Source: Anaeramoeba flamelloides (lineage: Eukaryota; Metamonada; Anaeramoebidae). Taken from it: a stretch of 64,000 bases of DNA. Below the pieces are notes generated by a model that had not been told where the DNA came from, did no database searches, and was given only the letters and a program-made list of their open reading frames with translations. Location: contig JANTQA010000072.1 of assembly GCA_027625915.1 (NCBI GenBank), forward strand, positions 2,480,001 to 2,544,000, written 5' to 3'. This document shows, in pieces, positions 34,605 through 46,510 of the stretch. Both the position numbers and the translations under genes were made by a program. Positions within the stretch are counted from its first letter, which is position 1. Each line of letters starts with the position of its first letter.

Positions 34605-37600
34605 ATGAATTTTAAAAAAAAGCTTTTGCGACGTAAAAAATTGTACAAATTAAAAACAACACGTTTCTCTTCATCAACAAAACGATTAGAGTTGACAATA
34701 AACATTTCCAAACAAAAAAAAGATCAGATAATCTCAAAAAAACGAAATATGTTTGAAATTCAAACAAAAGTTATCGAAGAAGAAATTGGCGAAGAACAAT
34801 ATCAAAAGATGGTACCTAAATACAAAACTTCTTTCTTTTTTTCTTGTTAAAAAATGTCTCAAAACAAAATCAATTTACGTTTTAATAAAATTGTTAAACC
34901 CTCTCATACAAAAAAAAAAAAATAATTATTTTTTAATTACCTAAAGATCGAATCAATACCTAGAATTACGAACAAATTAATGGACAACTTTTGTTCAAAT
35001 AAACTCTACTTGGTCAAGGAATTAAAAGAAATTGTAAGTCTTGAACACAAACCACCGTTCAACGAAATAATCAATTCTGGTGTGATCAAAGTTCTGGTTG
35101 ATTTTTTGCAAGATGACAATAATCTACAGCTACAGGTAATCTTTTATTTTTCTCGTGATAAGGCAACAAAGGGATTTTTGGTGTAGAAAAACAAAGTGGT
35201 TTCTAGAGGGTTCTTTTCAATTTTACTAAAAATAGAAAATTTTCAAAATTTCAAGCAATGTTCATCCAAAAAATATCAAGTTTCGTCAAGATCAACAAAT
35301 CATTCTCTCCATAGAGAAGGTAATTTTAAAAACCAACAATAATCTACTTTATCAATCAATTTTAGTTCACCATTTGCACCACTCTTGACTTCTATGACTA
35401 ATTATATCTTAAATAAGGGGGATAGTATTAAAAAATGTGATTAACTGTTTGTGAAAAAAAATTCAACAAATTTTTTTTCAATTGAAAACTTTAATAGTTT
35501 CTGAAAAAGAAAACCAAGATCAATTAATTAATAAAAGTAAAAGTTAATGTTAAAAAATAAAATGGAAGATTCAAATCAATAACAGTTTTTCGTTATGATC
35601 TCATAAAAAAGATTTTTCTATGATTGATCTATTACTGTTATTTTCCAATTAAAACATATAAATTTTATCTCAAAGTTCCAAAAATAAAGAGATTCAAATT
35701 AACAAAACACCAGATTATCATGATCAAATGATCTTGTAAAGATCTTGTTTTTTTTCAGAAAGGAAGAGATCGTTGGATAAATATTTGAGAATCTGAAATA
35801 AAAATTTTTTTTTCATAATTGGAATGAAACAGTATTCAAAAAGTGTTGAAAAAATTAACTATTTTTATGATCTTTAAAACTACTCAGGTTTGGATAAAAA
35901 GGGGTTTTAAATTGTGTTTGTTTGATCGACTGATAATAATATAAGGAATTCTTTCGTGTTAATATATTTCTTCTTCTAATCGATCTTGATTTTCATTTTA
36001 AGGTTCTATCAATTCCCCAAGTAAAAAGTGTGTTCAACTATTTTCCCCATTTCATTTTTTCCCCAAAATTTTTAGCAATTTAGATAAATAGATAATAACC
36101 CATTGTATGAAAAATACCTTACTTTTTTAAAAACACTAAAATAATAAAAAAAAATTAAATGATAAATATTCTGTGTCCAAGGTTTACTATCATTTAAAAA
36201 AATGGAGTAAAATTATAGATTTTAGTCTATTCTTTTAAATTCATAAAACAATTAAAAAAAACTAATGAAAGTGTCCGTCAAGTGTTTAGCTTTTACTAAA
36301 TCCTTTTAAATCCAGGAAAACTTAATGAAAAGTGTCTGTATTATCTTGGAAATAAACTGAAAATTTATTTACTTTTCGATTCGAATCAAAAATTTAGATA
36401 TTATAAAATACCGTAGAGTGCTATCAAGTGTCTAGGTTTTTTTTTGAATTTAAGAAATACCTGATGGTGTTTTTCTTGAGGTTTTCTGTTTTGTTCCATA
36501 ATATCAATTGATTTTCGTTAGATTTTTTTTTACTTTTTGAAATAAACCGAAAATTTTAATAAATTTTCGGTTTATTTCAAAAAAGTAAAAAAAACCTAGA
36601 ACACTTCACAAATAAACAGAAAACTCAAGAAAAACTAATGATAATTATTCAGGATTCAAAAGAATTGAGTAAAAACAAAGAGGTTTTACTAAATTATTTT
36701 AAATTAAAAAAAAAAAACTAATGGTGTTTTTTTTATTTAATTTAGAGAAATAAAAATAAAAAGTATATTTTTTTTGAAATTTCAAAAAATAACAAAAAAC
36801 CTAACTACAAACAGGTGAACTTTTAATAATCACTCATTTATGAAAAAAAAAATTAATAATTATTGAACATTTTTATTTCATAATTAAAAAATTCAAACAC
36901 ATATTGTTAATTGACTTTAAAATAAATAATTAAACAATATCTTGTTTAAATTATTTTATTCAGAGAATTGTTATCAAATATTTTTTTTTGGTATTTACTT
37001 GAATTGTTTCTTTAGATTGTTTTCAAATTATAAACTATAAAATGAAGTTTTATTGTATAAATTCCCAAATATATATATATATATATATATATTAAATATT
37101 TTTAAATAATTGCATGATCTTTATTAGGTTTTATTCTAATTTTAAACAATATTTTAAATATTGAATTTAAGGTGTGATTCTAAAATAATTTTGATTACTT
37201 TTTATAATGTAAATTAAATCATCTATATACATTCAATAATTATTTGTAAATAGTTTATTTTTCAATAAAAGAAAATGTTAAATTAGAGCAAATAAAATAA
37301 GTAATTAAGAAATTTCCTTGTAATCTACCAAGCTCTTTATGTTGATAAGATTTTAATAAAAAATGTTTGATAATTTTATAGAAAAATTTTTTTATTCTTT
37401 TTTTCACTATTTTAAAATTGATTGAATCAAAACATTTTGCTATATCGATTGTTACAGGATAGTTTTTGTCCTTTTCTTTTTTTATTGTTACACTTTTATC
37501 ATTATAATTTTTTAAGAAATTTAATACATCAATAATCTTAACAATTTTTTTTTTTCGTAAGTCAAATTGAAATTTATAAATTTCCAATAAGATTCAGTTA

Positions 37601-40600
37601 TTTTATATAATATTTTTAAAAAGATTCTTTGTTAAAGAATTGTTTTATTTAATTTAGTATTTTGAAATCTAAAATTTATTACAATACTAATTACTTACCT
37701 GAAATAATAAATTGAACAAAAAATAATTATTGTTTTTGTTTTAAATATTAACTAATTATAAAATATTGATTAATAATTCACTTTTAATTATTAATAAGCA
37801 CATAAAACCAAATATTTTTAAAAAATATAAAAAATTGATTCTGTTTATTAAAAAAGAAGTAGACTTCCTATTTTTTCTAAAAGAAAAATTAAATAAAAAA
37901 AATATTTTAAAACTTTTAAGAGGTACCAAAAAATAGAGAATGAATTTTTAATTTGATTCAAAATCAAACTTTTCAAGTTGTTAACCCATGAGAATAATAA
38001 AATTTTTTTCTAAGGCTTAAAAACGTGTAAATGGAGAATTATAAACTTTAAGCCTGAAAATTATTTTTGGATAAAGAAATATATATATAAGAGAATAGAT
38101 AAGAAAAGAATAAAGAAAGATGTGTGAAGTAATAAAAGGTATAATAATGTAAATTTTATAACTTTGTAATCTATATTAATTGGAGAGATCTAACAAAAAA
38201 ATAGAATAAAATACAAAATAACATAAAAAAAAGTGAATCACAATTTTTGAAATGAGCATTACAGATTTGTTATTTTTAGACTTTCAATCAAAAAAAAATG
38301 TTAACAAAAATATTTTTTATTTATCAATATATACATTGTAAAATACATTACACCTTCTGGATTTCCCTATTTTTTTGTTGTATTTTCTTTGTTTTTTTTT
38401 TTCTTTTTGCTGATCTTTTTTTTTTTCAACTTTCAAAAAAAAAAAGGAATTTAACAAAAAAAATGAAAAATTTTTCTAAAAAAAAAATAAAAAACCAAAA
38501 GAAAAAAAAAATAATTCTGATCTTACAAAAACCGAATAAATTCGAAAAAAATGAACAAAAGAAAAACAAAAATTTGAAAAAGCAAAACAAAAAGTTAGAA
38601 AATTAAAAAAAATGATTCTGATCCAAAAATTTAAAAATTAAAAAATTATTTTGAGAACAACATGTGATAAAATTGATCAAATTTACTTCCAATAATGTTC
38701 TAAAGCCAGCCAAAATTTTTGAAAAATGGTTTATTTCTTTCAATTAGAAAATTTTTAAAAAAAATAATTACTGAGAATAAAAAAGTGAAAAGAAAAAAAA
38801 ATGATTTTTTTTTTATTTCAAAAATAACAATTATTTCCAAATTGAATGAAATATAATTAATATTATTCTTTTAAATATTATAATTATATCAAAATTTTAA
38901 AATTTTTCTTTATTTTGAACCAACCAAGAAAATAAATGGTTGCATTTTTATCTCAAGTCAATTTTCAAATTCCATATTAGTTTTGATCACAATTTATTAT
39001 ACTTATTAAAATAATGAAATTCTTCTTAAAATATGATTTGAGTGATCATTTCTACGAGAATGTGGATAATATTGTATTTTCATCACAATAATTCATCCCA
39101 TTTTAATCAGATATTCGCCTTTAATAAGATATGGTTTGGAAATATTCTTAATTGTCAAAGCAGAAAATTCAAATTTTTGCTATTTGTCTAAATTAAGGAA
39201 ATAATAACCTAAAATCATTTTTTTTTTTCTTTTATAATTCAAATAAAGGTAATAAAATCTAAATCAAATTTTTTATAATTCAATAAATTGTTTAAAATAG
39301 AATTCGTACTTATTTCTTAACCACTATTTTCCAATATATCAGGGCAAAATATACTTTATTTTAAAACAAGGCAATTATTAATAATTATCTATTTCTTAAA
39401 AAAAAACATAAATAACTTTCTAATATTGCTACAAAAAAAAAACAATATTTGTAATTATAGTTTGAATCTGCTTGGATTTTATCAAATATAGCCAGTGGTA
39501 CATCACATCAAACTCAATGCATTGTTGAAAATGAAACTATACCTATTTTTGTGAGGTTACTTAATTCCCGAAGTGAGCTCGTTAGTGAACAAGCAGTTTG
39601 GGCAATAGGAAATATAGGTTAATATCATTTTTTTGAATCATTTGATTTAATTTTATCTAATAATTGTTTTGGATTTTGAATTTTTCTTTCAGTAAATATT
39701 GTTGAATTTATATTTATAAACTTAATTTTTAAATCATTTTTTAAAAAAATAATAATACGAAATAAATAAATAAAAAAAACAAAACAATTTAGCTATTGAC
39801 CGTGTTGAATATCGTAATGATTTATTATTACTTGGTGTTTTCCCAATATTATTAGAAATTCTTTTAAATGTTACTAATGATGGTTTCATTCTTAATATTC
39901 TTTGGACATTATCAAATTTAATACGTGGGGAACCACATTTAAATTTCCACCAAGTAAGGCTTTTTTTTTAAAAAATTTTTTTCTTGTGAATTCAATTGTC
40001 GGATTAGGATAAAATACCGAATTTTTAAACATAATATTTGAACTATAGGCAATCAGGAAAGGTGTAAAAATTAACATATATTTTTGAAAATAAACTAAAT
40101 AATTCTAGAATATTTGAGTTACAAAATATACATAAATATTATTGAATAAAAAAAAAAAAAATCTTTTGAACTTAAGGAAACTGTACATAACAACGAAAAA
40201 TCAAAATATAACAAAATAGTATTGAATATATTCCTTAATTCCTTATTATTTTGTTTAAAATATTAAAAGTGCTTAAAAATAAATTACAAAGAAAAAAACA
40301 TATAAAATATTTAATTTTTTTTTTTTTTTAGATCAGATTGTTTTTTCTATTTTTTATTAAAAAGATAATTTATAATTTGATTCAGTTTCTAACCTTCTAA
40401 AAAGTTTTCCCCCTTTTTATTTTCATCACTATTACACAATAAATAGTATTTATTGCCAGGCATATTAATATCAACATTTTTTTTTCTTTTATTTTTAAAT
40501 TATTCTTTTGATTAAATGGTAAAAACTTTTGATGTAAAATATTGAAAAATATTTGTATTTATTTAATAATGATGGTTATAATCAAGAAATTTATGATTTT

Positions 40601-42858
40601 TTAATAATTTACTTTTAGGTTATGGTTTTTGTTATAATATAAAATATGAGTTTTTGAAATTAAATTTTCTTAAAGATATTTTGAAATAAAGTAATTTTAC
40701 TCTAAAAATTTAAAAATTGTTATTTTTTTTTTTAATTCCAAATGTGATTTAATTTGTTATTTCCTTTCTTGTCATCGATATCTAACAAATCTCTTCACAA
40801 AAAAATGAAATTCCTAAATACTTTGAAAAAATTTTTCCATGGTCGTTCAAATATAACTATAAATATTTCTATAAATCAAATTTTAATAATGATATGGATT
40901 CCGAAAAGTTGATCCATTTAAAAGCTCAAAATAGCCTTGGAAATGTTAACTCCATTTATATAAGAATATTTTTAAATTCAAAATAATTAAAAATTTTTTT
41001 TGAATAGATTTAATTTCATATATTGAATTTAATTCAATTCTATTTTAAATTCAAAATTATTTATTCATGTTTTTTTAATTTTATTATTATTATTTTCTTT
41101 GAATTTGAACCCGAATATTTTTTTAGTTAAAATACCAATAAAATCATCATTTCTTTAAAAAAATGAATGGCTTTATAAATTTAAGGGGGTAATATGTAAA
41201 TAAACTAAAATTCAAAATTTTCCACATAGCTAAAATGTTCCAAACAATCACAATAATACAATTTCATTGAAATTGGAGATAATTTTGATTTTTGTAAAAT
41301 ATGAAAATCATTTTTTCATCTTTTAGTTTTTCTTTTCATTTCATTCTTTGAATTACGTAATTTGGTTTAGTTGGATCAAAATTTTTTTGAACAATTGATA
41401 TTATGTTAAAGTCAAGTTGTTCCAAATAGAAGAACTGAAATAAAATTAGTTGGTACTATCTAACCTTTGATCAATCAATATTCCTAATGGAATTTAAACA
41501 AATTTACTAATGTATTTTTTTGTTTTGCTCTCTCCTCAATTTTTAACACACGCATGATTTATTTGTATTGATAATTATTTATTTATTGTTTTGTGAGTAT
41601 TGTAATTTCTAAACAAGTGTTAAAATTTCAATTGGTGAATAGGTTCTAATTTGGTAAATATTCGAGAATTGATTAAATAAGTTTTTTTTTTCACAAATAG
41701 AATTTTAGTGTGTTAAAAATTTTGAATTAGGGTTTATAAAAAATCGAATTTCAGATCAAATAAAAATATTAAATAGTTTAGTTTATCCAATATCTTTAGA
41801 ATTATACATATATTCTAAATAAGGAGGTGAAAAGGTTAATAAATCATAAATGTTGTTTTTTTTTTCTTTCAATTATTTTTATTATTTTTTATTTTTTTTT
41901 TTTCATCTTAATCATCGTTATCCCTGAAAACTTTATTCAAAATTTTATTTCTCTTTAATTTTTCTTATTTTAGATTGCAAAGGCATTTCCCGTTCTAAAT
42001 AATTATCTGTATCACAAAAATCAAAAAATTGTAAATTCCACTGTCTGGGCATTAAGTTATTTATCAAATCAACAAACTGAAGCCATACCAATAATTCAAG
42101 AATTAAGAATTATTGATCAAATATTGATCCAATTAAAAAAAAAAAGCTGGGAAATTTATATTCCTTTAATTAGACTTCTGGGGCAAATAGCCTCTGGAAA
42201 TATTAAACAAACACAAAAAATTTTAGATGCTGGAGTCTTGTCAATTTTTAAAGAATTATTATGTGATGAATCGGAAATAATCCGAAAGGAAACATGTTGG
42301 ATATTATCAATTATTTGTAGTGGGGATAAAGATCAAATACAAGAAGTAATCGATAATAATATAATACAAATTTTGATAAATATTTTAAAAAACGATAAAT
42401 TTTCTGTAAAAAGAATGTGTTGTTATGCCATTTCCAATATCGTTTTTTTGGGTTCTGATATGCAGCGTTTATTAATTTCTAAATTTGGTGTTCTTGAACC
42501 ACTTTGTAAAATGTTAGGTATTAAAGATACACAGGTGCTTTTTTTTACTTTAGAGGCAATTGAAAAGATTCTAATTCTTGGAGAAAATTATGAAAGTAAA
42601 AAAATAAAATCAAATAACACTTACCCAGGGCTTATCAATCAATTTGAAGATATCGGTGGTTTGGAGCAATTATATTATTTCTTAACTTTCCCAAATTCAA
42701 AAATTAGAGAAATAGTTACTCGGATAATAGAACGCTTTTATCTTATCAGTGATCAAGATTCAGATGAGTTATTACCCAACGAAAGAAATTTTGTACAAAA
42801 AACTGCGGCTCAAAATATTTTGGAAAATAATGAAAATAAAAATATTGAGAATAATTAA
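34605..42858 (+). CDS. Importin alpha (karyopherin alpha) nuclear import adaptor, five exons
   Basis: Exons 34605-34811, 34947-35135, 39461-39617, 39793-39953 and 41974-42858 give 532 aa, the family's usual size. Residues ~8-50 form a basic importin-β-binding segment ([29 protein letters not shown]). Armadillo repeats follow: NPPIDEII-like [28 protein letters not shown] (Trp137/Asn141), WAIGNI (179/183), WTLSNL (222/226), WALSYLS (263/Tyr267), [26 protein letters not shown]. It binds NLS cargo and importin beta in the cytosol and carries both into the nucleus. The three Trp-Asn pairs of the major NLS groove are intact, but those of the minor groove are altered (Asn to Gln309, Asn to Ile351, Trp to Tyr389). 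The tail is Asn/Glu-rich. It may be a divergent paralogue specialised for certain cargo. Confidence 0.94.
35895..36045 (+). repeat. Dispersed repeat R7, copy 2
   Basis: Counterpart of 24565-24730: TTTTAAATTGTGTTTGTTTG, CTGATAATAATATAA, GGTTCTATCAATTCCCC and GTGTTCAACTATTTT. Confidence 0.4.
36180..36810. repeat. Palindromic-module cluster V
   Basis: Contains a GAGTAAAA/TTTTACTC-type module (36190-36250), partial units with GTGTCCGTCAAGTG, an arm pair around CGATTCGAATCAAAA, a clean module at 36515-36599 (CGTTAGATTTTTTTTTACTT...AAGTAAAAAAAACCTAG), then ACACTTCACAAATAAACAG and further units to 36800. The 36515-36599 module is nearly the same as those at 33207-33283 and in cluster I. Confidence 0.72.
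37255..37593 (-). pseudogene. Reverse-transcriptase relic, telomerase-like
   Basis: The minus strand encodes [20 protein letters not shown], an RT motif A of the DIxxCFDSI form seen in telomerase and some retroelement RTs, then [19 protein letters not shown] with a Glu after it, resembling the telomerase B' motif (QG, then LC, then Glu). A YIDD-type tetrad (motif C) is coded just beyond, at 37218-37229, in another frame. Only ~42 residues separate motif A from B', too few for telomerase, and there is no start codon, so the piece is broken or only an exon. It lies antisense in an importin alpha intron. Telomerase is my best reading; a LINE-type RT is the main alternative. Confidence 0.4.
39954..41973 (+). 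other. Importin alpha intron 4 (2.0 kb)
   Basis: Starts GTAAGG after CACCAA and ends TTATTTTAG. Contains repeat R5 copy 2 (41215-41570) and long T-rich tracts. No gene seen. Confidence 0.82.
41215..41570 (+). repeat. Dispersed repeat R5, copy 2
   Basis: Pairs with 1010-1365: AATTACGTAATTTGGTTTAG, TTGGATCAAAATTTTTTT, TTGGTACTATCTAACCTTTG then ATCAATCAA, GGAATTTAAACAAATTTACT, TTTTTTTGTTTTGC. Confidence 0.5.
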
Positions 42859-45800
42859 AATAGTTTTTAGATTTTATTATTATTATTATTTTAAGTTTAT
42901 AAGACGATTAAAGTATGATCTATAATTGAAGGTTGAAAAAAAATTAGTGTAAACTAAGTTAATCACAGCTTATAAAAAAAATTATTATATAAATATGTTT
43001 TCAATTAATACTCGTTCAATACGATTTGATTCTATGCAAATAAAAATGAAAAAAAAAAAAAAAAACACGGGGTTAAGTATTATTGTTTAAAATTCAAGAG
43101 ATGAATCATTGAATGCAAATCTAGCAATTGGGTTATCACCTTAATTTGAGATGACAATTTTGAATGAATAAATTTATAAAATAACTAAATGGTCACATAT
43201 AAACTTTAATAAAATATTTTTGACAGATCCAAATTCAATTTTTGAAAAAAAAATCAGATTAAAAAAGGTATACAAGTAAAAAATAAATTTGGGTAACTAA
43301 CTGAAGCTTTAACAATGATTTGTCATTTATAATTACCAAAAGGCAAACAATAAATAATTCATAAATCTAAAATAATAATATGATTTTTTATCAATATTTT
43401 AATAGACAACACACACAAAAAAAAAATTACATTCAATAAATTTATTGAAATTTAGCAATATGGTTATTGATCGATCAAATGATAATGTACCGTCAACTAA
43501 TTTTAGCTGGGTTTTTATATTTAAAGAACTCTTATTATACCTCAATATCAACCATTAAAAAAAAAAATCTATGATCAAATGAAACAGATTATGCAATCTG
43601 GAAAAAATGAAAAAATGAAGAAAAAATACAAAAAATGAAAAAAAAATATTGGGAAAATCAAAATTATTTACAAATTGACTGTAAACTAAGATGTATTTAT
43701 TTGTTTATTTGTTTTAACTGTGTCCAAAAAAATTGAATTTTATTGTTGCAGTTAAGGGTTAAAATAAAAGAATCGTTCCGTCTGATAATGAGAGAATGTT
43801 AAAGTGGTTAAATTTTTAACTTTAAATTCAAAGAGTGTCCAAAATAGACACATACATACATGTTTATTTGAAATTTTATTGATTTTTCTAAATTTTGAAT
43901 TTTTATTTGGTGGCATTTTTATGAATAAAATCTACAATTAAATTTAAAAATTGAATTTTTTTTATGTAATTTTTCATTTTTGGACTTGATAAAATTGTCA
44001 TTTATCTTCTGGATTTTATATTTCTGAAATTGATGGTTTTTATATGCTTTTTTTCTTTGTTTTCTTTATTATTGTATCATGATATTACATGCTCTCTATA
44101 AATATATCCCCCAGCACCCGGTATTTACACAAATTTCATAAAGTTTAAAATGAAATATTTAAAATGATGCTGATGTACTAAAATATTTATTTTGTTAATT
44201 GTCTTTAATCTGGATTTGAATTATAATAAAAAGTCAAAATCTTTCAAAAATTAATTATGTTATTATATTTTTTTTTCTTTTGAAATTGGGAAAAAATAAA
44301 ATTGTTCTTGGTAATATTTTTTTAAAAGATTTTTATTTTTTTTTTAATTTTTTAAATCTGAAATTTTATTTACATAAACTAAATTCCAAGGCAAAAAATA
44401 GCTATTTATTAATAATAACTATTTTATAAATTTTAATTTTGTAAAAAAAAAACTTTAAATATAAAAGGTAATTGAGAATTAATCAATTTTTTTTTTTCAT
44501 CATAATTTTAATAATTGTTGAATTAAGTGGAAAATTAAATTTATTTGTATTGGGTAAAATTCAAAGTTTAATATGAATAATTTCTCTAAAACTTCAATCC
44601 AAACAATAGAAAATAATTGAAACACACAAAATAATAATAAAGATGATGATGATATATATAATTTCATTTAATTAAAATTTTTGAATAAAACTAATAAAAA
44701 CTTTTTTAATAGATAAATTAAATAAATCCAAATAAAAAAAAAACACAATAAATTGTATGGTTAAAATTTAAAAAACATTTTTATAAAAAACCCAAGGGTT
44801 TAACTTTTTTTTTTTTTTTTTCTTTTCGGTAAGAGTCTACATTAGTGTTAAGTTGTGGTATTTCATTACTTTCACTTAGATATAATTAAAAAAAAAAAAA
44901 AAAGACTATTATTAATTTCAAGCAGGGCAGTCTCTTTAATACACAAATATTTTTATTAATTCTCATAATATTGCCCAATATAAGATCAATATGAAATTTA
45001 TCCAACAACGAATAATAGGTGGTTATTTTTTAATTTAGAATTATTGTAAATTGCCATGATATAAGAATTATATGATCCAAAAAATCCAAATAAATTGACA
45101 ATTATTTTATTAAAAGTATACTATTATTCTTGAATTGGATTTAGAGTGTTATACAGTAGATATAAAATACTTGTTTTGTGATGAATTGGTTGTTTGTTAA
45201 ACTAAAGGTTTAGTTATGACTGAAAATTTATTTTCTTCTGTAAAGTATTAAAGTCAATCAGGAAGAATAAGAGTATTTTCAAAGGATGCATTTGTAAAAC
45301 CTTTCACCAAATCATTGAAAATAGGGTTAATACCATAAGTTGCATTTGATATATACTGTTAAAATCAAACTAAACAAATTAAAATTATGATACAATAGTC
45401 CCATAAGGAAGGTTAAATACTCTCTAGAAATATCATTTCTAATTGATTTTGTTTAGATCTTTTTGGTTTGGCCAATTTTACATAAGTAAAATATTTGGGA
45501 ACTTGAAATATAAATTTTCATTTATTAATTGGAAAATAAAATTAGAAAGTGGAATAAAAGATTGTACTATTTAATATTATCCCAAAATAATATTTATAAA
45601 CTTTGATAAAAATTAATTACTTATAAAAAATAAACTCAAACTTTTGCACCCGAATGTTTTTCGAGTTAAGAAAGTTATTTTTGGTTATATTCAAAATAAA
45701 GTTTTCTTTAGAAGCTTTAAATGACAATTTTTTTTAATGGGAGATTGTATAAATCACAAAAATACTTGAAAATGGAAATTATTCCAATTTTTTCAAAAAG

Positions 45801-46299
45801 TCAAGAATCATTAATAATAGAATTTTAATAGTGTTTTTTTTTTGATTTTATTATTTAGCAGCACTGACTATGGATATCTCAGAAATAATTTCGATTGTAT
45901 TTTCAATTTAAAAAATTATTTTTTTGTTTCAAAGTCAAATAAAAATTATTCAATAATTTAAACATTTTATTTTTTTTTTTTGATAAAAAAATAACATCAA
46001 AAAGAGAAAGTTAAGTTTACACAATACATACCTTAAATCCAAAAAAAAACAAAGCCCCTTTTGAATGATAAAAACCGAATCTAACTAATAATTTCTTAGG
46101 AATTTTAATTGGAAATATGTTATCTAGTATTTTTTTGTTTTTTGAGAAAAGTTAATAAAAATTCTTTCAAAACAATTCAGTTTTAAGAAAAAGTTTAGAT
46201 CAAGTATGGGTGTTATTTTGTTTTATCATCATTTGATTTAATTTGTTCAATTTTTAATTGTTTTGAAAAATCAATTTACTTTGAAAAAAGCTAATTATC
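42859..46299. other. Intergenic region downstream of importin alpha
   Basis: A/T-rich with no supported gene. Copy 1 of repeat R3 is at 45383-45545. Poly-A and poly-T runs occur at 43050-43065, 44806-44822 and 44889-44903. Confidence 0.65.
45383..45545 (+). repeat. Dispersed repeat R3, copy 1
   Basis: Aligns with 54556-54705: CCATAAGGAAGGTTAAATAC, TTTCTAATTGATTTTGTTTA, AGATCTTTTTGGTTT, AAAATATTTGGGAACTTGAA, ATTTTCATTTATTAATTGG and AAAATAA. No ORF. Confidence 0.55.
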
Positions 46300-46510
46300 A
46301 TGAGTAATAGGGTTTGGAAAAATTTTTTGGATGATTTTGAAACTAACAAGGAGTTTAATCCTTTAGTGATAAAACTAATTCAAAAAAGTGAGTATTTCCA
46401 CTGTTTAAACAACAACTTTCTGAATTGGAATGTGTGTGTAAAAATTCTATTTTTTTCTATTTGGGAAAATTGTTGCAGTTTTTGCCGGGATCCCTTCTAG
46501 CTTGATTTAA
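46300..46510 (+). pseudogene. Short broken gene, possibly the start of a TBC (Rab-GAP) domain
   Basis: ATG at 46300 opens 29 residues (MSNRVWKNFLDDFETNKEFN, then PLVIKLIQK). A good donor GTGAGT at 46388 and an acceptor TTGCAG ending at 46478 would join, in phase 1, to a 32-base exon coding IFAGIPSSLI and then TAA. TBC domains often open with a Trp-containing helix, then a basic helix, then GIPxxLR. The match stops right after GIPSSL, and no later exon with the TBC Arg and Gln fingers was found, so this looks like a truncated remnant. It could also be a chance match or an unrelated short peptide. Confidence 0.3.

Larger units (their letters stand above)
35136..39460 (+). other. Importin alpha intron 2 (4.3 kb)
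   Basis: Starts GTAATC after CTACAG and ends TAATTATAG; the splice gives LQLQ|FESAW, the expected ARM sequence. Inside: repeat R7 (35895-36045), palindrome cluster V (36180-36810), a (TA)n run (37070-37090) and an antisense reverse-transcriptase relic (37255-37593). The frame at 38298-38606 is only poly-Lys/Phe low complexity. Confidence 0.85.

Noticed and set aside
38298-38606. 102-codon frame in importin alpha intron 2
   Set aside because: Poly-Phe then poly-Lys from T and A runs; no protein-like pattern.
43380-43900. Possible further repeat or gene with GTGTCCAAAA motifs
   Set aside because: Motifs are short and no second aligned copy or frame could be found by eye.
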